Source: an uncultured Allomuricauda sp. (GTDB lineage: Bacteria > Bacteroidota > Bacteroidia > Flavobacteriales > Flavobacteriaceae). From it: 44,907 bases of DNA. Position numbers and translations under genes: made by a program. Location of the stretch: assembly GCA_937899065.1 (NCBI GenBank), contig CALBPG010000087.1, forward strand, positions 1 through 44,907, in the 5' to 3' direction. The notes beneath the pieces were generated by a model. That model had not been told where the DNA came from. It was given only the letters and a program-made list of their open reading frames with translations, and ran no database searches. Positions 7,939-15,053 of the stretch are shown here, piece after piece; positions within the stretch are counted from its first letter, which is position 1, and every line of letters starts with the position of its first letter.

Positions 7939-9702
7939 ATGAAACCAATCCTTCGTTTCGCCTTTTTTGTATTGGCGATTCAATTTCACCTCTGTGCGCA
8001 AACTTCCGAACTTAAGGCACTAGAAGCCCACTTTAAAGACCCAGCCGCTTCTGATTCCGCTCGTTTTTGGGCAGGTACTGACTATCTGAAATTACAAGTT
8101 CGTTCTGATTTGTTGGGTGCTCGCGCAACAGGGGAAAGCTTGCTTTCCATGGCTCAAAACGCCGATAATAACGAATGGAAATCTGTAGCAAACCGGTATT
8201 TGGGAAATACGTATGCGATGCAAGGTCTACTTCCCGAAGCAAAAGAATACTTTGTCAAAAGTTATGGGTTCCTGAAAACCTTGGATGACCCCTCGGGCTT
8301 GGCTCTAACCGCGAACAACATCGGCACCGTGTACTACGAAATGGGATTATACCCCCAGGCGCAAGATTATCTTTTGGAATCCCTTCGCGTTGCTGAAAAA
8401 TTTGACGATGACAACAGTGCGGCTTTGGCTACCAACAACTTGGGCAATGTGCATAATGACTGGCGCAACAATGAAAAAGCATTGGAATACTACCTCAAGA
8501 GCCTCAAAATCAAAAAACGGTTGGGAGATGAATATCGAATTGCTGCAGCATACAACAATATTGGCTTGGTACACATGAATGAAAAACGGTACGACTCTGC
8601 CATTTACTATTTGGAAGAAAGCGCACAAATAGCCAAGAAACTAGGTGATTTACAGTCAATGACACGCGCCTTTATTAATCTGGGTTCGATTCATGCACAA
8701 AAACAGGAATACGCTAAAGCTTTGTCGTATCAAGATACAAGTGTTCAAATCAAAATAGATATCAATGATGAAGGAGGCTTAGCCCAAGCCTATTTGAACC
8801 GTGGTCAAACCTACTTGGCCATGAACCGTTTTGAAAATGCGAGAAATGATTGCATGAGTAGTTTAAAGATTACCGAGGCTATTTCAGCTTTAAATGCTCA
8901 AAAGGAAGCTTGCCAGTGCATCGGTCGAGCTTTGGAAGGCTTGGCAGATTACAAGAGCGCCGTAAACTACTTTAAGCGCTACGAAACCATAAAAGATTCC
9001 CTATTCAATAAAGAGAAAACCCAAGAACAAACGCGCAAAGAACTGAATTACACCTTTGCAAAAAAGCAGTTGGCAGATAGCATTGCCTTCCATAAGCTAC
9101 AGTCAGAGCAGCAAGTAGCGTACGAAAAAGACCTTAATCGAGAACAAAAGAAATTCTACCTGACCCTCTTGATAGCGCTTGGGATTTTAGGATTGATGGG
9201 GTTCCTTTATTGGAGATATCGTCAAAATTTAAAGGTAAAAGATTTGGAAAATGACCTTCTCACCACGGAATTGGATTATAAAGAAAAGGATTTGACCAAT
9301 TTGGCGGTCAACATTTCCAACAATCAAGAATGGGCTGAATCCTTAGCGGAAAAACTAAACGACTACAAAAAGGCAGAAGGAAAAAGCAAAACATCTGCCT
9401 TAAAAGATTTGGAAACTGAAATCAAAAATAAAATCTGGGTTCACAAAGGCAGTGATGAGTTCTATAACAAAATTGATTCCATCAGCACAGCTTTCTATGA
9501 CAAGCTAAGCTCACAATTTGAGAGCTTGACCAAAAATGACATCCGCCTCTGCTCACTTATCAAACTCGATTTGAATACCAAACAAATCGCTACCCTTCAA
9601 AATATCAACCCCGCATCCGTAAAAATGAGCCGTAATCGGCTACGGAAAAAGCTTAATCTTTCCCCAAATGATGATTTGAGCGCCTTTTTGCGAACCTTCT
9701 AA
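7939..9702 (+). CDS. TPR membrane protein with C-terminal HTH (Bacteroidetes TPR regulator)
   Basis: 587 aa. A signal peptide (MKPILRFAFFVLAIQFHLCAQ) is followed by about eight tetratricopeptide repeats (residues ~70-350, for example ALTANNIGTVYYEMGLYPQA and ALATNNLGNVHND). Next come a coiled-coil segment, one transmembrane helix (FYLTLLIALGILGLMGFLYW, ~residue 405), a second coiled coil, and a C-terminal LuxR/GerE-like helix-turn-helix (LNTKQIATLQNINPASVKMS). This is a known Bacteroidetes architecture in which a periplasmic TPR sensor is tied through the membrane to a cytoplasmic DNA-binding domain, with no kinase domain. Target genes are unknown; the downstream methyltransferase with its operator array is a candidate. 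Confidence 0.88.
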   Translation: MKPILRFAFFVLAIQFHLCAQTSELKALEAHFKDPAASDSARFWAGTDYLKLQVRSDLLGARATGESLLSMAQNADNNEWKSVANRYLGNTYAMQGLLPEAKEYFVKSYGFLKTLDDPSGLALTANNIGTVYYEMGLYPQAQDYLLESLRVAEKFDDDNSAALATNNLGNVHNDWRNNEKALEYYLKSLKIKKRLGDEYRIAAAYNNIGLVHMNEKRYDSAIYYLEESAQIAKKLGDLQSMTRAFINLGSIHAQKQEYAKALSYQDTSVQIKIDINDEGGLAQAYLNRGQTYLAMNRFENARNDCMSSLKITEAISALNAQKEACQCIGRALEGLADYKSAVNYFKRYETIKDSLFNKEKTQEQTRKELNYTFAKKQLADSIAFHKLQSEQQVAYEKDLNREQKKFYLTLLIALGILGLMGFLYWRYRQNLKVKDLENDLLTTELDYKEKDLTNLAVNISNNQEWAESLAEKLNDYKKAEGKSKTSALKDLETEIKNKIWVHKGSDEFYNKIDSISTAFYDKLSSQFESLTKNDIRLCSLIKLDLNTKQIATLQNINPASVKMSRNRLRKKLNLSPNDDLSAFLRTF

Positions 9703-9720
9703 TTCTTATTTCAACTGATT

Positions 9721-9756
9721 GAAAATCAATATTTTAATTTAAATATATTGATTTTC
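9721..9756. repeat. AT-rich perfect inverted repeat
   Basis: GAAAATCAATAT (9721-9732) and ATATTGATTTTC (9745-9756) are perfect 12-bp arms with a 12-base AT spacer. The left half with its flank recurs at 11203-11222 (18 of 20 positions). It follows the TPR/HTH gene by 18 bases. The absence of a U tract argues against a terminator; a protein-binding site is more likely. Confidence 0.5.
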
Positions 9757-9806
9757 GTAACCCATTTGTAACCCTCCCTTTTCCAAGTGGTAACCCATTT
9801 GTAACC
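9757..9806 (+). promoter_or_regulatory. 11-bp-phased GTAACC direct-repeat array (candidate operator)
   Basis: The 17-mer GTAACCCATTTGTAACC occurs twice, at 9757-9773 and 9790-9806. Each copy holds two GTAACC half-sites, so four half-sites start at 9757, 9768, 9790 and 9801: intervals of 11, 22 and 11 bases. They fall on one face of the helix, as in tandem sites of OmpR/PhoB-type and similar regulators. The array ends 67 bases before the methyltransferase start. Confidence 0.6.
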
Positions 9807-9873
9807 TTTCCTTTTTAGGTATGGGCTATCCCCCATGACTAGGTTTGCCTCAAATTCTAAAATCAAAAAAGTC

Positions 9874-10668
9874 ATGAAAAAAATCACAATGTTTCTTTAC
9901 TCGATTATCGCGTATCTAATTGCTTTTGCGTCCATTCTTTTTTGGATAGCTTCTGTGAGCGGATTGATTCCCGAAATCTCTATTGACCGTGAACCCACCC
10001 TTCCGCCACTAACGGCGATTCTAAACAATCTTTTGTTAATTACCCTCTTTGGTGTTCAGCACAGTGTTATGGCCCGAAAGTGGTTCAAAGATTTCTTTAC
10101 CCACTATTTCCCAAAACCCGTGGAGCGAAGCACATTTGTTTTGGTTTCTGGATTGTTGCTGTTTAACCTGGTCTTTCAATGGCAACCTTTAGGCGGAGTC
10201 ATCTGGGAGATTTCACCGGAAAGTCCATTGTACTACATCACTTATGTATGCTTCTTTTTAGGCTGGGCCATTTTATTTATTAGCTCCTTCCTTATCAACC
10301 ACTTTGATTTGTTTGGACTACGCCACACCTTTTTGGAACTTCGAAACAAGCCTTATACTGAACTTAAATTTCGTATTTCGGCTTTTTACAAGTACGTCCG
10401 TCACCCCTTGTACTTTGGAATGCTTTTGGGGATGTGGGCCACGCCCAACATGACTTTGACCCACTTGGCTTTTGCGGTAGCAATTAGCATCTACGTGGTC
10501 ATTGGGACCTATTTTGAGGAAAGAGACTTGGTTCGAGCTTTTGGTGAAAAATACAGAAGCTATCAAGCGCGTATTCCGATGTTGCTACCTATTCCAAAGT
10601 GGAAAAAGACCAAAGGTGGCATATCAGGAAAACAATCCGGTGTTCGAAAGCAAAACACTTATTCCTGA
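9874..10668 (+). CDS. mddA: MddA-like methanethiol S-methyltransferase (NnrU/ICMT superfamily)
   Basis: 264 aa. The start at 9874 (MKKITMFLYSIIAYLIAF) is preferred over the ATG at 9835 because it begins at the first membrane helix. About six hydrophobic segments are visible. Conserved blocks are HSVMARKWFK, SSFLINHFDLFGLRHTFLEL, YKYVRHPLYFGMLLGMWATP and YFEERDLVRAFGEKYRSYQ, which is the pattern of MddA and the wider NnrU/isoprenylcysteine methyltransferase superfamily. MddA methylates methanethiol to dimethyl sulfide using S-adenosylmethionine at the inner membrane. The specific substrate is inferred from resemblance; another small thiol or lipid acceptor is possible. The phased GTAACC array lies directly upstream. 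Confidence 0.72.
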   Translation: MKKITMFLYSIIAYLIAFASILFWIASVSGLIPEISIDREPTLPPLTAILNNLLLITLFGVQHSVMARKWFKDFFTHYFPKPVERSTFVLVSGLLLFNLVFQWQPLGGVIWEISPESPLYYITYVCFFLGWAILFISSFLINHFDLFGLRHTFLELRNKPYTELKFRISAFYKYVRHPLYFGMLLGMWATPNMTLTHLAFAVAISIYVVIGTYFEERDLVRAFGEKYRSYQARIPMLLPIPKWKKTKGGISGKQSGVRKQNTYS

Positions 10669-10841
10669 TGAGACCCTTACCAAAATATAAGCAACCTGCT
10701 TTTTTTGGATTCTATTCCAATCCTAGGGCGACCCAACTAAAATCACCTCAAAAAGGAATGCAAAACCCAATACAAAAGCACGTTTTAGCCACTGTTCTAC
10801 ATCATAAGATTCAAATAGACTAGCGAAATATTTTTCTTTTT
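10669..10841. other. Intergenic stretch without a supported gene
   Basis: Between the methyltransferase and the next promoter I see only a weak hairpin (GGATT/AATCC around 10717-10735) and a 46-codon minus-strand frame at 10723-10863. The latter is listed among the rejected items. Confidence 0.4.
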
Positions 10842-10872
10842 TTGAAACTTTTGTCCAATACATGCATCTTTG
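10842..10872 (+). promoter_or_regulatory. Bacteroidetes-type promoter of the 40-aa gene
   Basis: TTTG (10842-10845), 19 bases, then CATCTTTG (10865-10872), one base off the TAnnTTTG -7 consensus. The start codon at 10881 is only 8 bases beyond the box, so the mRNA would be leaderless or nearly so. Confidence 0.65.
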
Positions 10873-10880
10873 TACTGAAT

Positions 10881-11003
10881 ATGAAAACACTAAAAACACA
10901 TTACAAGCCTAAAGGACTGTTTTATCAGCAGGACTTGCGCGAAGGGGTGATTATTACTTCGCGAAAGGACATCATGTATTCAGCATACAAGGATATGGCT
11001 TAA
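10881..11003 (+). CDS. Small 40-aa protein, unrecognised
   Basis: A 40-codon frame beginning MKTLKTHYKPKGLFYQQDL and ending AYKDMA. It is basic, has no signal peptide or membrane helix, and no motif that I recognise. Support as a real gene comes from its setting: a good promoter ends 8 bases before the ATG, and a strong intrinsic terminator lies 26 bases after the stop, giving a compact monocistronic unit of about 180 bases. The very short or absent leader is notable. It could be a small regulatory protein. Confidence 0.6.
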   Translation: MKTLKTHYKPKGLFYQQDLREGVIITSRKDIMYSAYKDMA

Positions 11004-11028
11004 AAAAGTAAATCCGAGAAGCAAATAC

Positions 11029-11058
11029 AAGCGTCCAATCCAATTGGGCGCTTTTTTT
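11029..11058 (+). terminator. Intrinsic terminator of the 40-aa gene
   Basis: AGCGTCCAA pairs with TTGGGCGCT (one G-U pair), with a 5-base loop, followed by a run of seven T's ending at 11058. Confidence 0.88.
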
Positions 11059-11239
11059 ATGTAATTTTTTTAAAAGGATATTGAAAAATAAAAAGACATC
11101 ATAGCATCCATTGAGACAGCAAGCAATTGAACTACAAGGAATTGTGAAATGTTGAAAATCTGCAGTATCGCGGACAGGGTTTCTATTACTCAAATTCAAT
11201 ACAACTAATTGAAAATCAGTATATTAATTCTATTTTTCT

Positions 11240-11271
11240 TTTGCTTAAAAGAAAAAAATAGCACATCTTTG
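11240..11271 (+). promoter_or_regulatory. Bacteroidetes-type promoter of a short leader transcript
   Basis: TTTG (11240-11243), 20 bases, then CATCTTTG (11264-11271). The -7 box is identical to that of the 40-aa gene. The sequence AACTAATTGAAAATCAGTAT lies just upstream (11203-11222), a near copy of the half-repeat at 9713-9732. Confidence 0.65.
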
Positions 11272-11320
11272 TGCCGTTCAGAATAACGACAAACAAAAGA
11301 GTAACAAATACTAAGAAGCT

Positions 11321-11398
11321 ATGCTTTTACCTCTGAATTTTTTTAAAAGCCAGTTGATTGGAACACAATCAAAACGAAAGCTTCGGTACTTTCCATAG
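11321..11398 (+). CDS. Possible 25-aa leader peptide
   Basis: The frame starts at ATG 11321, directly after segment 1 of the attenuator-like structure, and ends TYR-PHE-PRO-stop at 11396-11398. It reads MLLPLNFFKSQLIGT and then a basic stretch (SKRKLR). No run of a single amino acid codon points to a classical amino acid attenuator. It is listed because ribosome position on it would decide which helices form. Translation is unproven. Confidence 0.25.
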   Translation: MLLPLNFFKSQLIGTQSKRKLRYFP

Positions 11399-11417
11399 AC
11401 GCCCCATAAGCGACTAG

Positions 11418-11453
11418 AAAATCCGAAGCATCACCAAATGTTTCGGATTTTTT
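11418..11453 (+). terminator. Intrinsic terminator of the leader transcript
   Basis: AAAATCCGAAGCA pairs with TGTTTCGGATTTT (13 bp with one G-U pair), 8-base loop, and the T run ends at 11453. It lies 94 bases upstream of the TPR gene. Confidence 0.88.
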
Positions 11454-11547
11454 ATATCCCTACATCAGAGATACAATCCGAGAATTTAGCAAAATCAGCT
11501 GTTTTCAATTCCTTTTTGGTTTTGAAAATGGCAAAACTAAAACTGTC

Positions 11548-12051
11548 ATGGAAAATTCAAATTTCAATAGATACTTGTTCAAAGCATTGGAGGCTTATCC
11601 ATATGAACTAGATGAAGCCATAGAGGCATTGGGGTACGCGTTGTCGTATGATGCCAAAAACGTTCAAGCCCTTTGTTTGATGGGTAAAATCTATTGGGAA
11701 CAGTTAGGGGAATATGAAGCTGCCAAAGAATGCTATGCCGAAGCGATGGCGAGCAACATGGATATGCCGACCATTTACCCGGACTATATCAGAACCTTGC
11801 TTTGGAACGAAGATTATAAGGAAGCTAAAAAACTAATTGATTTCGCCCTTACTGTTAAAGCGACGGATAAAGGAACCCTGCAAATTCTACTTGGACAATG
11901 GTTCGAGAGCAAGTGCAAATACAAAAAGGCCATTAAGGCTTTTGAGAAATCAAAAAAGTTCGGATACAACAATGATTTCATTCGCTTTGCGGAAAATGAA
12001 ATCAACCGTATCAAAAAAAAGCTTCCCAAAAAGAAGCGGAATAAAGTGTAA
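11548..12051 (+). CDS. Small cytoplasmic TPR protein
   Basis: 167 aa without a signal peptide. At least three tetratricopeptide repeats are visible: DEAIEALGYALSYDAKNVQA, then a block containing GKIYWEQLGEYEAAKECYAE, then KYKKAIKAFEKSKKFGYN. The C terminus is very basic (KKKLPKKKRNK). TPR proteins act as protein-binding scaffolds; the partner is unknown. The stop codon is built into the left arm of its terminator. The leader transcript at 11278-11453 may control it by termination or readthrough. Confidence 0.8.
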   Translation: MENSNFNRYLFKALEAYPYELDEAIEALGYALSYDAKNVQALCLMGKIYWEQLGEYEAAKECYAEAMASNMDMPTIYPDYIRTLLWNEDYKEAKKLIDFALTVKATDKGTLQILLGQWFESKCKYKKAIKAFEKSKKFGYNNDFIRFAENEINRIKKKLPKKKRNKV

Positions 12052-12076
12052 AACCACCTCGTTTTGAGGTGGTTTT
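12050..12076 (+). terminator. Intrinsic terminator overlapping the TPR gene stop codon
   Basis: AAAACCACCTC pairs perfectly with GAGGTGGTTTT around a 5-base loop. The left arm begins within the TAA at 12049-12051, so the ribosome stops on the stem's edge. The next start codon is only 15 bases past the stem. Confidence 0.85.
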
Positions 12077-12090
12077 CAAAACAATTTGCC

Positions 12091-12420
12091 ATGGAAACAA
12101 GAACAACACAACCCAGAATACAACTGGATTCCCATTTGAGAGGAACAAGAAGGTTCTGGAAGTTATTGGAGGAGCACTGTTGCATAGACTGCTGTGGACT
12201 TGATTCCCTTGACTTATCAGTTGAGAGAGTTCTCTCAGCAGGTGAAAAAGTGAACTCTAAGGCCTTAGTCATGCAATTGGAGACTGCCATAGCATTTATG
12301 GAAAGTCACCCTAATCGATTGTTTCAGAGTGGGGATGTGCTGTGCTGCGGCGGCTCAAAAGAAAAGTTCATATCCCTATTTCAAAGGGTACAACACATTT
12401 TGTTGGGAATCTCTGCTTGA
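12091..12420 (+). CDS. Small Cys-rich hypothetical protein (possibly DUF6331)
   Basis: 109 aa from the ATG at 12091; the frame extends upstream to 12064, but that start would lie inside the preceding terminator. It contains a Cys cluster EEHCCIDCCGLDSLDLS (~residues 35-51) and a second pair, DVLCCGG. These could bind metal or form disulfides. No signal peptide. The pattern resembles the uncharacterised DUF6331 family, but I am not sure of that. Function unknown. Confidence 0.65.
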   Translation: METRTTQPRIQLDSHLRGTRRFWKLLEEHCCIDCCGLDSLDLSVERVLSAGEKVNSKALVMQLETAIAFMESHPNRLFQSGDVLCCGGSKEKFISLFQRVQHILLGISA

Positions 12421-12550
12421 AATGGTTTCTCCCAAGCATTCCAGAATCTTTTTAATCAAATCATAATACTTTCTTTAGCTTTTACGAACAAGAATGGCGA
12501 ACTGTGCTCTATTTTTACGGTCGATTATGAATCTTCAAAATCTACCTCAT

Positions 12551-13885
12551 ATGAAGCACAGACTTTTATTTACCATAGCCTGCTTTGCCAACTTGTTTTT
12601 AGGGATAGCCCAAGATATGGTTCAATCTGGTCCTATGGTTGGCTATTCTACGATGCGGGAAGTCCTCCTATGGGTGCAAACCACAGCATCCGCTGAGGTC
12701 TATTTTGAATATTTTGACCATGAAAATGCAGATGAGCGCTTTAAAACCGATAGTACGGTAACCGAAGCTCAAGATGGGTTTGTGGCCCGATTGGTAGCCA
12801 ACGAAATTGTACCCGGAAAAACGTATGGGTATGCCGTATACGTGAACGGAGAAAAAGTTCAACGTGATTACCCTATGAAATTTCAATCCCAAACCCTCTG
12901 GCAATGGCGAACCGACCCACCCGAGGTGAATTTTGCCATTGGAAGCTGTAATTACGTAAATGAAACTCGCTTTGACCGACCCGGAAAGCCCTACGGCAGT
13001 GAACATGAGATTTTTGAATCTATCCATGGAAAGCAGCCTGATTTTATGCTTTGGTTGGGCGACAACACCTATTTGCGGGAAGTGGATTGGAACTCCAGAA
13101 CTGGGATTCTCCACCGCTACACTCACACCCGTTCCCTAACCGAGCTTCAGCCGTTGCTCGCCAGTACCCATCACTATGCTATCTGGGATGACCATGATTA
13201 TGGCCCCAACAATGCTGATAGCAGTTTTTGGTTAAAGGATACGGCTTCTGAAATATTCAAGCTCTTTTGGACCAATCCGAATTTCGATGTGATTGACCAA
13301 GGAGGAATTACGGGTTTTTTCCAATGGGCTGATTTGGATTTTTTCCTTTTGGACAATCGCTATTATCGAACTTCCAATGACAATTTCACCACCGAGCGAC
13401 AACTTTTGGGAAAAGCGCAAATCGATTGGCTCATCAATGCTTTGTCATCTAGCAGTGCTCCCTTTAAATTTGTTGCAATTGGCGGGCAAGTGCTCAGTAC
13501 GGAAGCAGATTATGAAAACTACGCCACCTTTCCAGAAGAACGCAGGTATTTGTTGGATAAGATTCGGGAATCGAAAGTAGAAGGCGTGATTTTCTTGGAT
13601 GGTGACCGACACCATACCGTGCTAAGTCGCATGCAAGAAAGTGAGGACGTGTATCCGATTTATGATTTAACGTGTTCCTCCTTGACAGCTGGCGCAAATA
13701 ACAACAAAGAGTTACTAAATACCAACAAGTTGGAAGAAACGCTTGTAGGGCAGCATAATTTTGGAGTACTTAATGTAAGTGGTCCTAGGACTAGCCGTGT
13801 ACTGAAAATTACCATATTTGATAAGGACGGAGTAGAACTCTGGAGTAAAGACATCAAAGCACAGGACTTGAAGTATCCCAAGTAA
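12551..13885 (+). CDS. PhoD-like alkaline phosphatase/phosphodiesterase, secreted
   Basis: 444 aa. The start at 12551 gives a signal peptide (MKHRLLFTIACFANLFLGIAQ); earlier in-frame Mets at 12494 and 12527 would bury it. An N-terminal beta-sandwich (residues ~25-120) precedes the metallophosphatase domain. Metal-site motifs are FAIGSCNY, MLWLGDNTYLRE (~168-177), IWDDHDYGPNNAD (~211-223) and FLDGDRHHT. These are the signature of the PhoD family, which hydrolyses phosphomonoesters or diesters outside the cytoplasm using metal ions. It appears to be transcribed alone. The in vivo substrate is not visible from sequence. Confidence 0.9.
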   Translation: MKHRLLFTIACFANLFLGIAQDMVQSGPMVGYSTMREVLLWVQTTASAEVYFEYFDHENADERFKTDSTVTEAQDGFVARLVANEIVPGKTYGYAVYVNGEKVQRDYPMKFQSQTLWQWRTDPPEVNFAIGSCNYVNETRFDRPGKPYGSEHEIFESIHGKQPDFMLWLGDNTYLREVDWNSRTGILHRYTHTRSLTELQPLLASTHHYAIWDDHDYGPNNADSSFWLKDTASEIFKLFWTNPNFDVIDQGGITGFFQWADLDFFLLDNRYYRTSNDNFTTERQLLGKAQIDWLINALSSSSAPFKFVAIGGQVLSTEADYENYATFPEERRYLLDKIRESKVEGVIFLDGDRHHTVLSRMQESEDVYPIYDLTCSSLTAGANNNKELLNTNKLEETLVGQHNFGVLNVSGPRTSRVLKITIFDKDGVELWSKDIKAQDLKYPK

Positions 13886-13900
13886 GGGAACCGAACTCCA

Positions 13901-15052
13901 TCAAGATAACTCTTGAATCAACTTGTCCATCATTTGCATCCCTTTTTCCAATTGTTCTTTGGAAATGAATTCATCTGCCCGATGCGCCTGTTCAATTGAC
14001 CCAGGACCACAAATGGCCGAATGAAAACCTTCATTGGCAAATTGTCCTGCTTCTGCCGCGTACGAAACGGTATTGAGTTGGGAGTTCCCCGTTAGCTTTT
14101 TGATTAAATCCACGACATCATCGTCCAGTTTAGTATCCAAATGCGGTACAGGTGGATGAGATTCAACCGTGTTTATTGAAAAATCAGGAAATACCTTGCG
14201 TAATTTTTCTTCACGCTGTCTACAGAACGCTTCGAATTCTGAAACGATGCCTGCAATATCATCCATGGGAATGGTGCGCAAATCCCAGAAAAAACTGGCT
14301 TTATCTGCAATTACATTTGGCGCGATACCTCCTTTGACCAAACCAATATGTATGGTGGAATGCGGTGGATGAAAACGATTGTCCAGTCGCTCTTCCGCTA
14401 TTAAAGCGTCCATTTTATTTTCGAGCCAAAGAATCAATCGCATGGTTTCGTGAATGGCGCTGACCTCCTGTTTAATCCGGCTACTATGCCCTGCAGACCC
14501 GTTGACATGGGTTTTCAAAATGTAAATCCCTTTTTGTCCCACAATCGGTTCCATCAGAGAGGGCTCACCGATAATGGCATACTTTGGGCTTTCATCGTAA
14601 TGGGAATTTATGGCTCTGGCGAGTTCAGGAGCAGCCAAACAACCTACCTCCTCATCATAGGAAAATGCAAAGTAAATAGGGATTTTGAGTTCTGCTTTTA
14701 CCATTTCAGGTAAAGCTGCCAAACAACAAGCAATAAAACCTTTCATATCACAAGAACCCCGACCGTACAGTTTTCCATCACCCTTATCCGTAAGAACAAA
14801 AGGGTCTGTGGTCCATGCTTGGCCTTCCACGGGAACCACATCAGTATGCCCTGATAAGATAACCCCTCCATCCACTGCTGGGCCAATTCGGCAATGTAAT
14901 GAAGCCTTGTTACCCTCTTCATTTGGAACAAGATGTACCTCAATACCATAGGAAGTAATGTAATCTTCAATCCATCGTATGATACTCAAATTGCTCTCCC
15001 CTCCCAACACAGGAAAAGAAACAAGTTTTGCGAGAATCTGCTCAACCGTCAT
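13901..15052 (-). CDS. argE: M20 family deacylase, acetylornithine deacetylase type
   Basis: 383 aa, cytoplasmic. Metal and catalytic residues of the M20/ArgE family are all present: GHTDVVP (His69, Asp71), GRGSCDMKG (Asp102), YDEEVG (Glu134/Glu135), and the C-terminal CGPGSIEQAHRADEFI with its His. ArgE releases ornithine from N-acetylornithine. Here it is the second gene of an operon behind a YfcC-type transporter, separated by one base, rather than with other arginine genes. A role in deacylating imported N-acyl amino acids is therefore as likely as biosynthesis. Confidence 0.88.
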   Translation of the reverse strand: MTVEQILAKLVSFPVLGGESNLSIIRWIEDYITSYGIEVHLVPNEEGNKASLHCRIGPAVDGGVILSGHTDVVPVEGQAWTTDPFVLTDKGDGKLYGRGSCDMKGFIACCLAALPEMVKAELKIPIYFAFSYDEEVGCLAAPELARAINSHYDESPKYAIIGEPSLMEPIVGQKGIYILKTHVNGSAGHSSRIKQEVSAIHETMRLILWLENKMDALIAEERLDNRFHPPHSTIHIGLVKGGIAPNVIADKASFFWDLRTIPMDDIAGIVSEFEAFCRQREEKLRKVFPDFSINTVESHPPVPHLDTKLDDDVVDLIKKLTGNSQLNTVSYAAEAGQFANEGFHSAICGPGSIEQAHRADEFISKEQLEKGMQMMDKLIQELS

Positions 15053-15053
15053 G

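Larger units (their letters stand above)
11278..11453 (+). ncRNA. Attenuator-like leader or small RNA
   Basis: A short transcript bounded by the promoter at 11240-11271 and an intrinsic terminator at 11418-11453. It contains mutually exclusive pairings. Segment 1 GAAGCT (11315-11320) can pair with segment 2 AGCTTC (11379-11384). Segment 2, GCTTCGG (11380-11386), can instead pair with segment 3 CCGAAGC (11423-11429). Segment 3 is the left arm of the terminator. Segment 1 directly precedes a 25-codon frame that runs through segment 2. A further hairpin TTGATTG/CAATCAA is at 11354-11372. This is the layout of a transcription attenuator controlling the TPR gene at 11548, but an independent small RNA fits as well. 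Confidence 0.45.

Noticed and set aside
10723-10863. A 46-codon minus-strand frame (MYWTKVSKKEKYFASLF...) opposite the promoter of the 40-aa gene
   Set aside because: Its composition is plausible, but it overlaps the better supported plus-strand promoter, has no promoter or terminator of its own, and I recognise no family.
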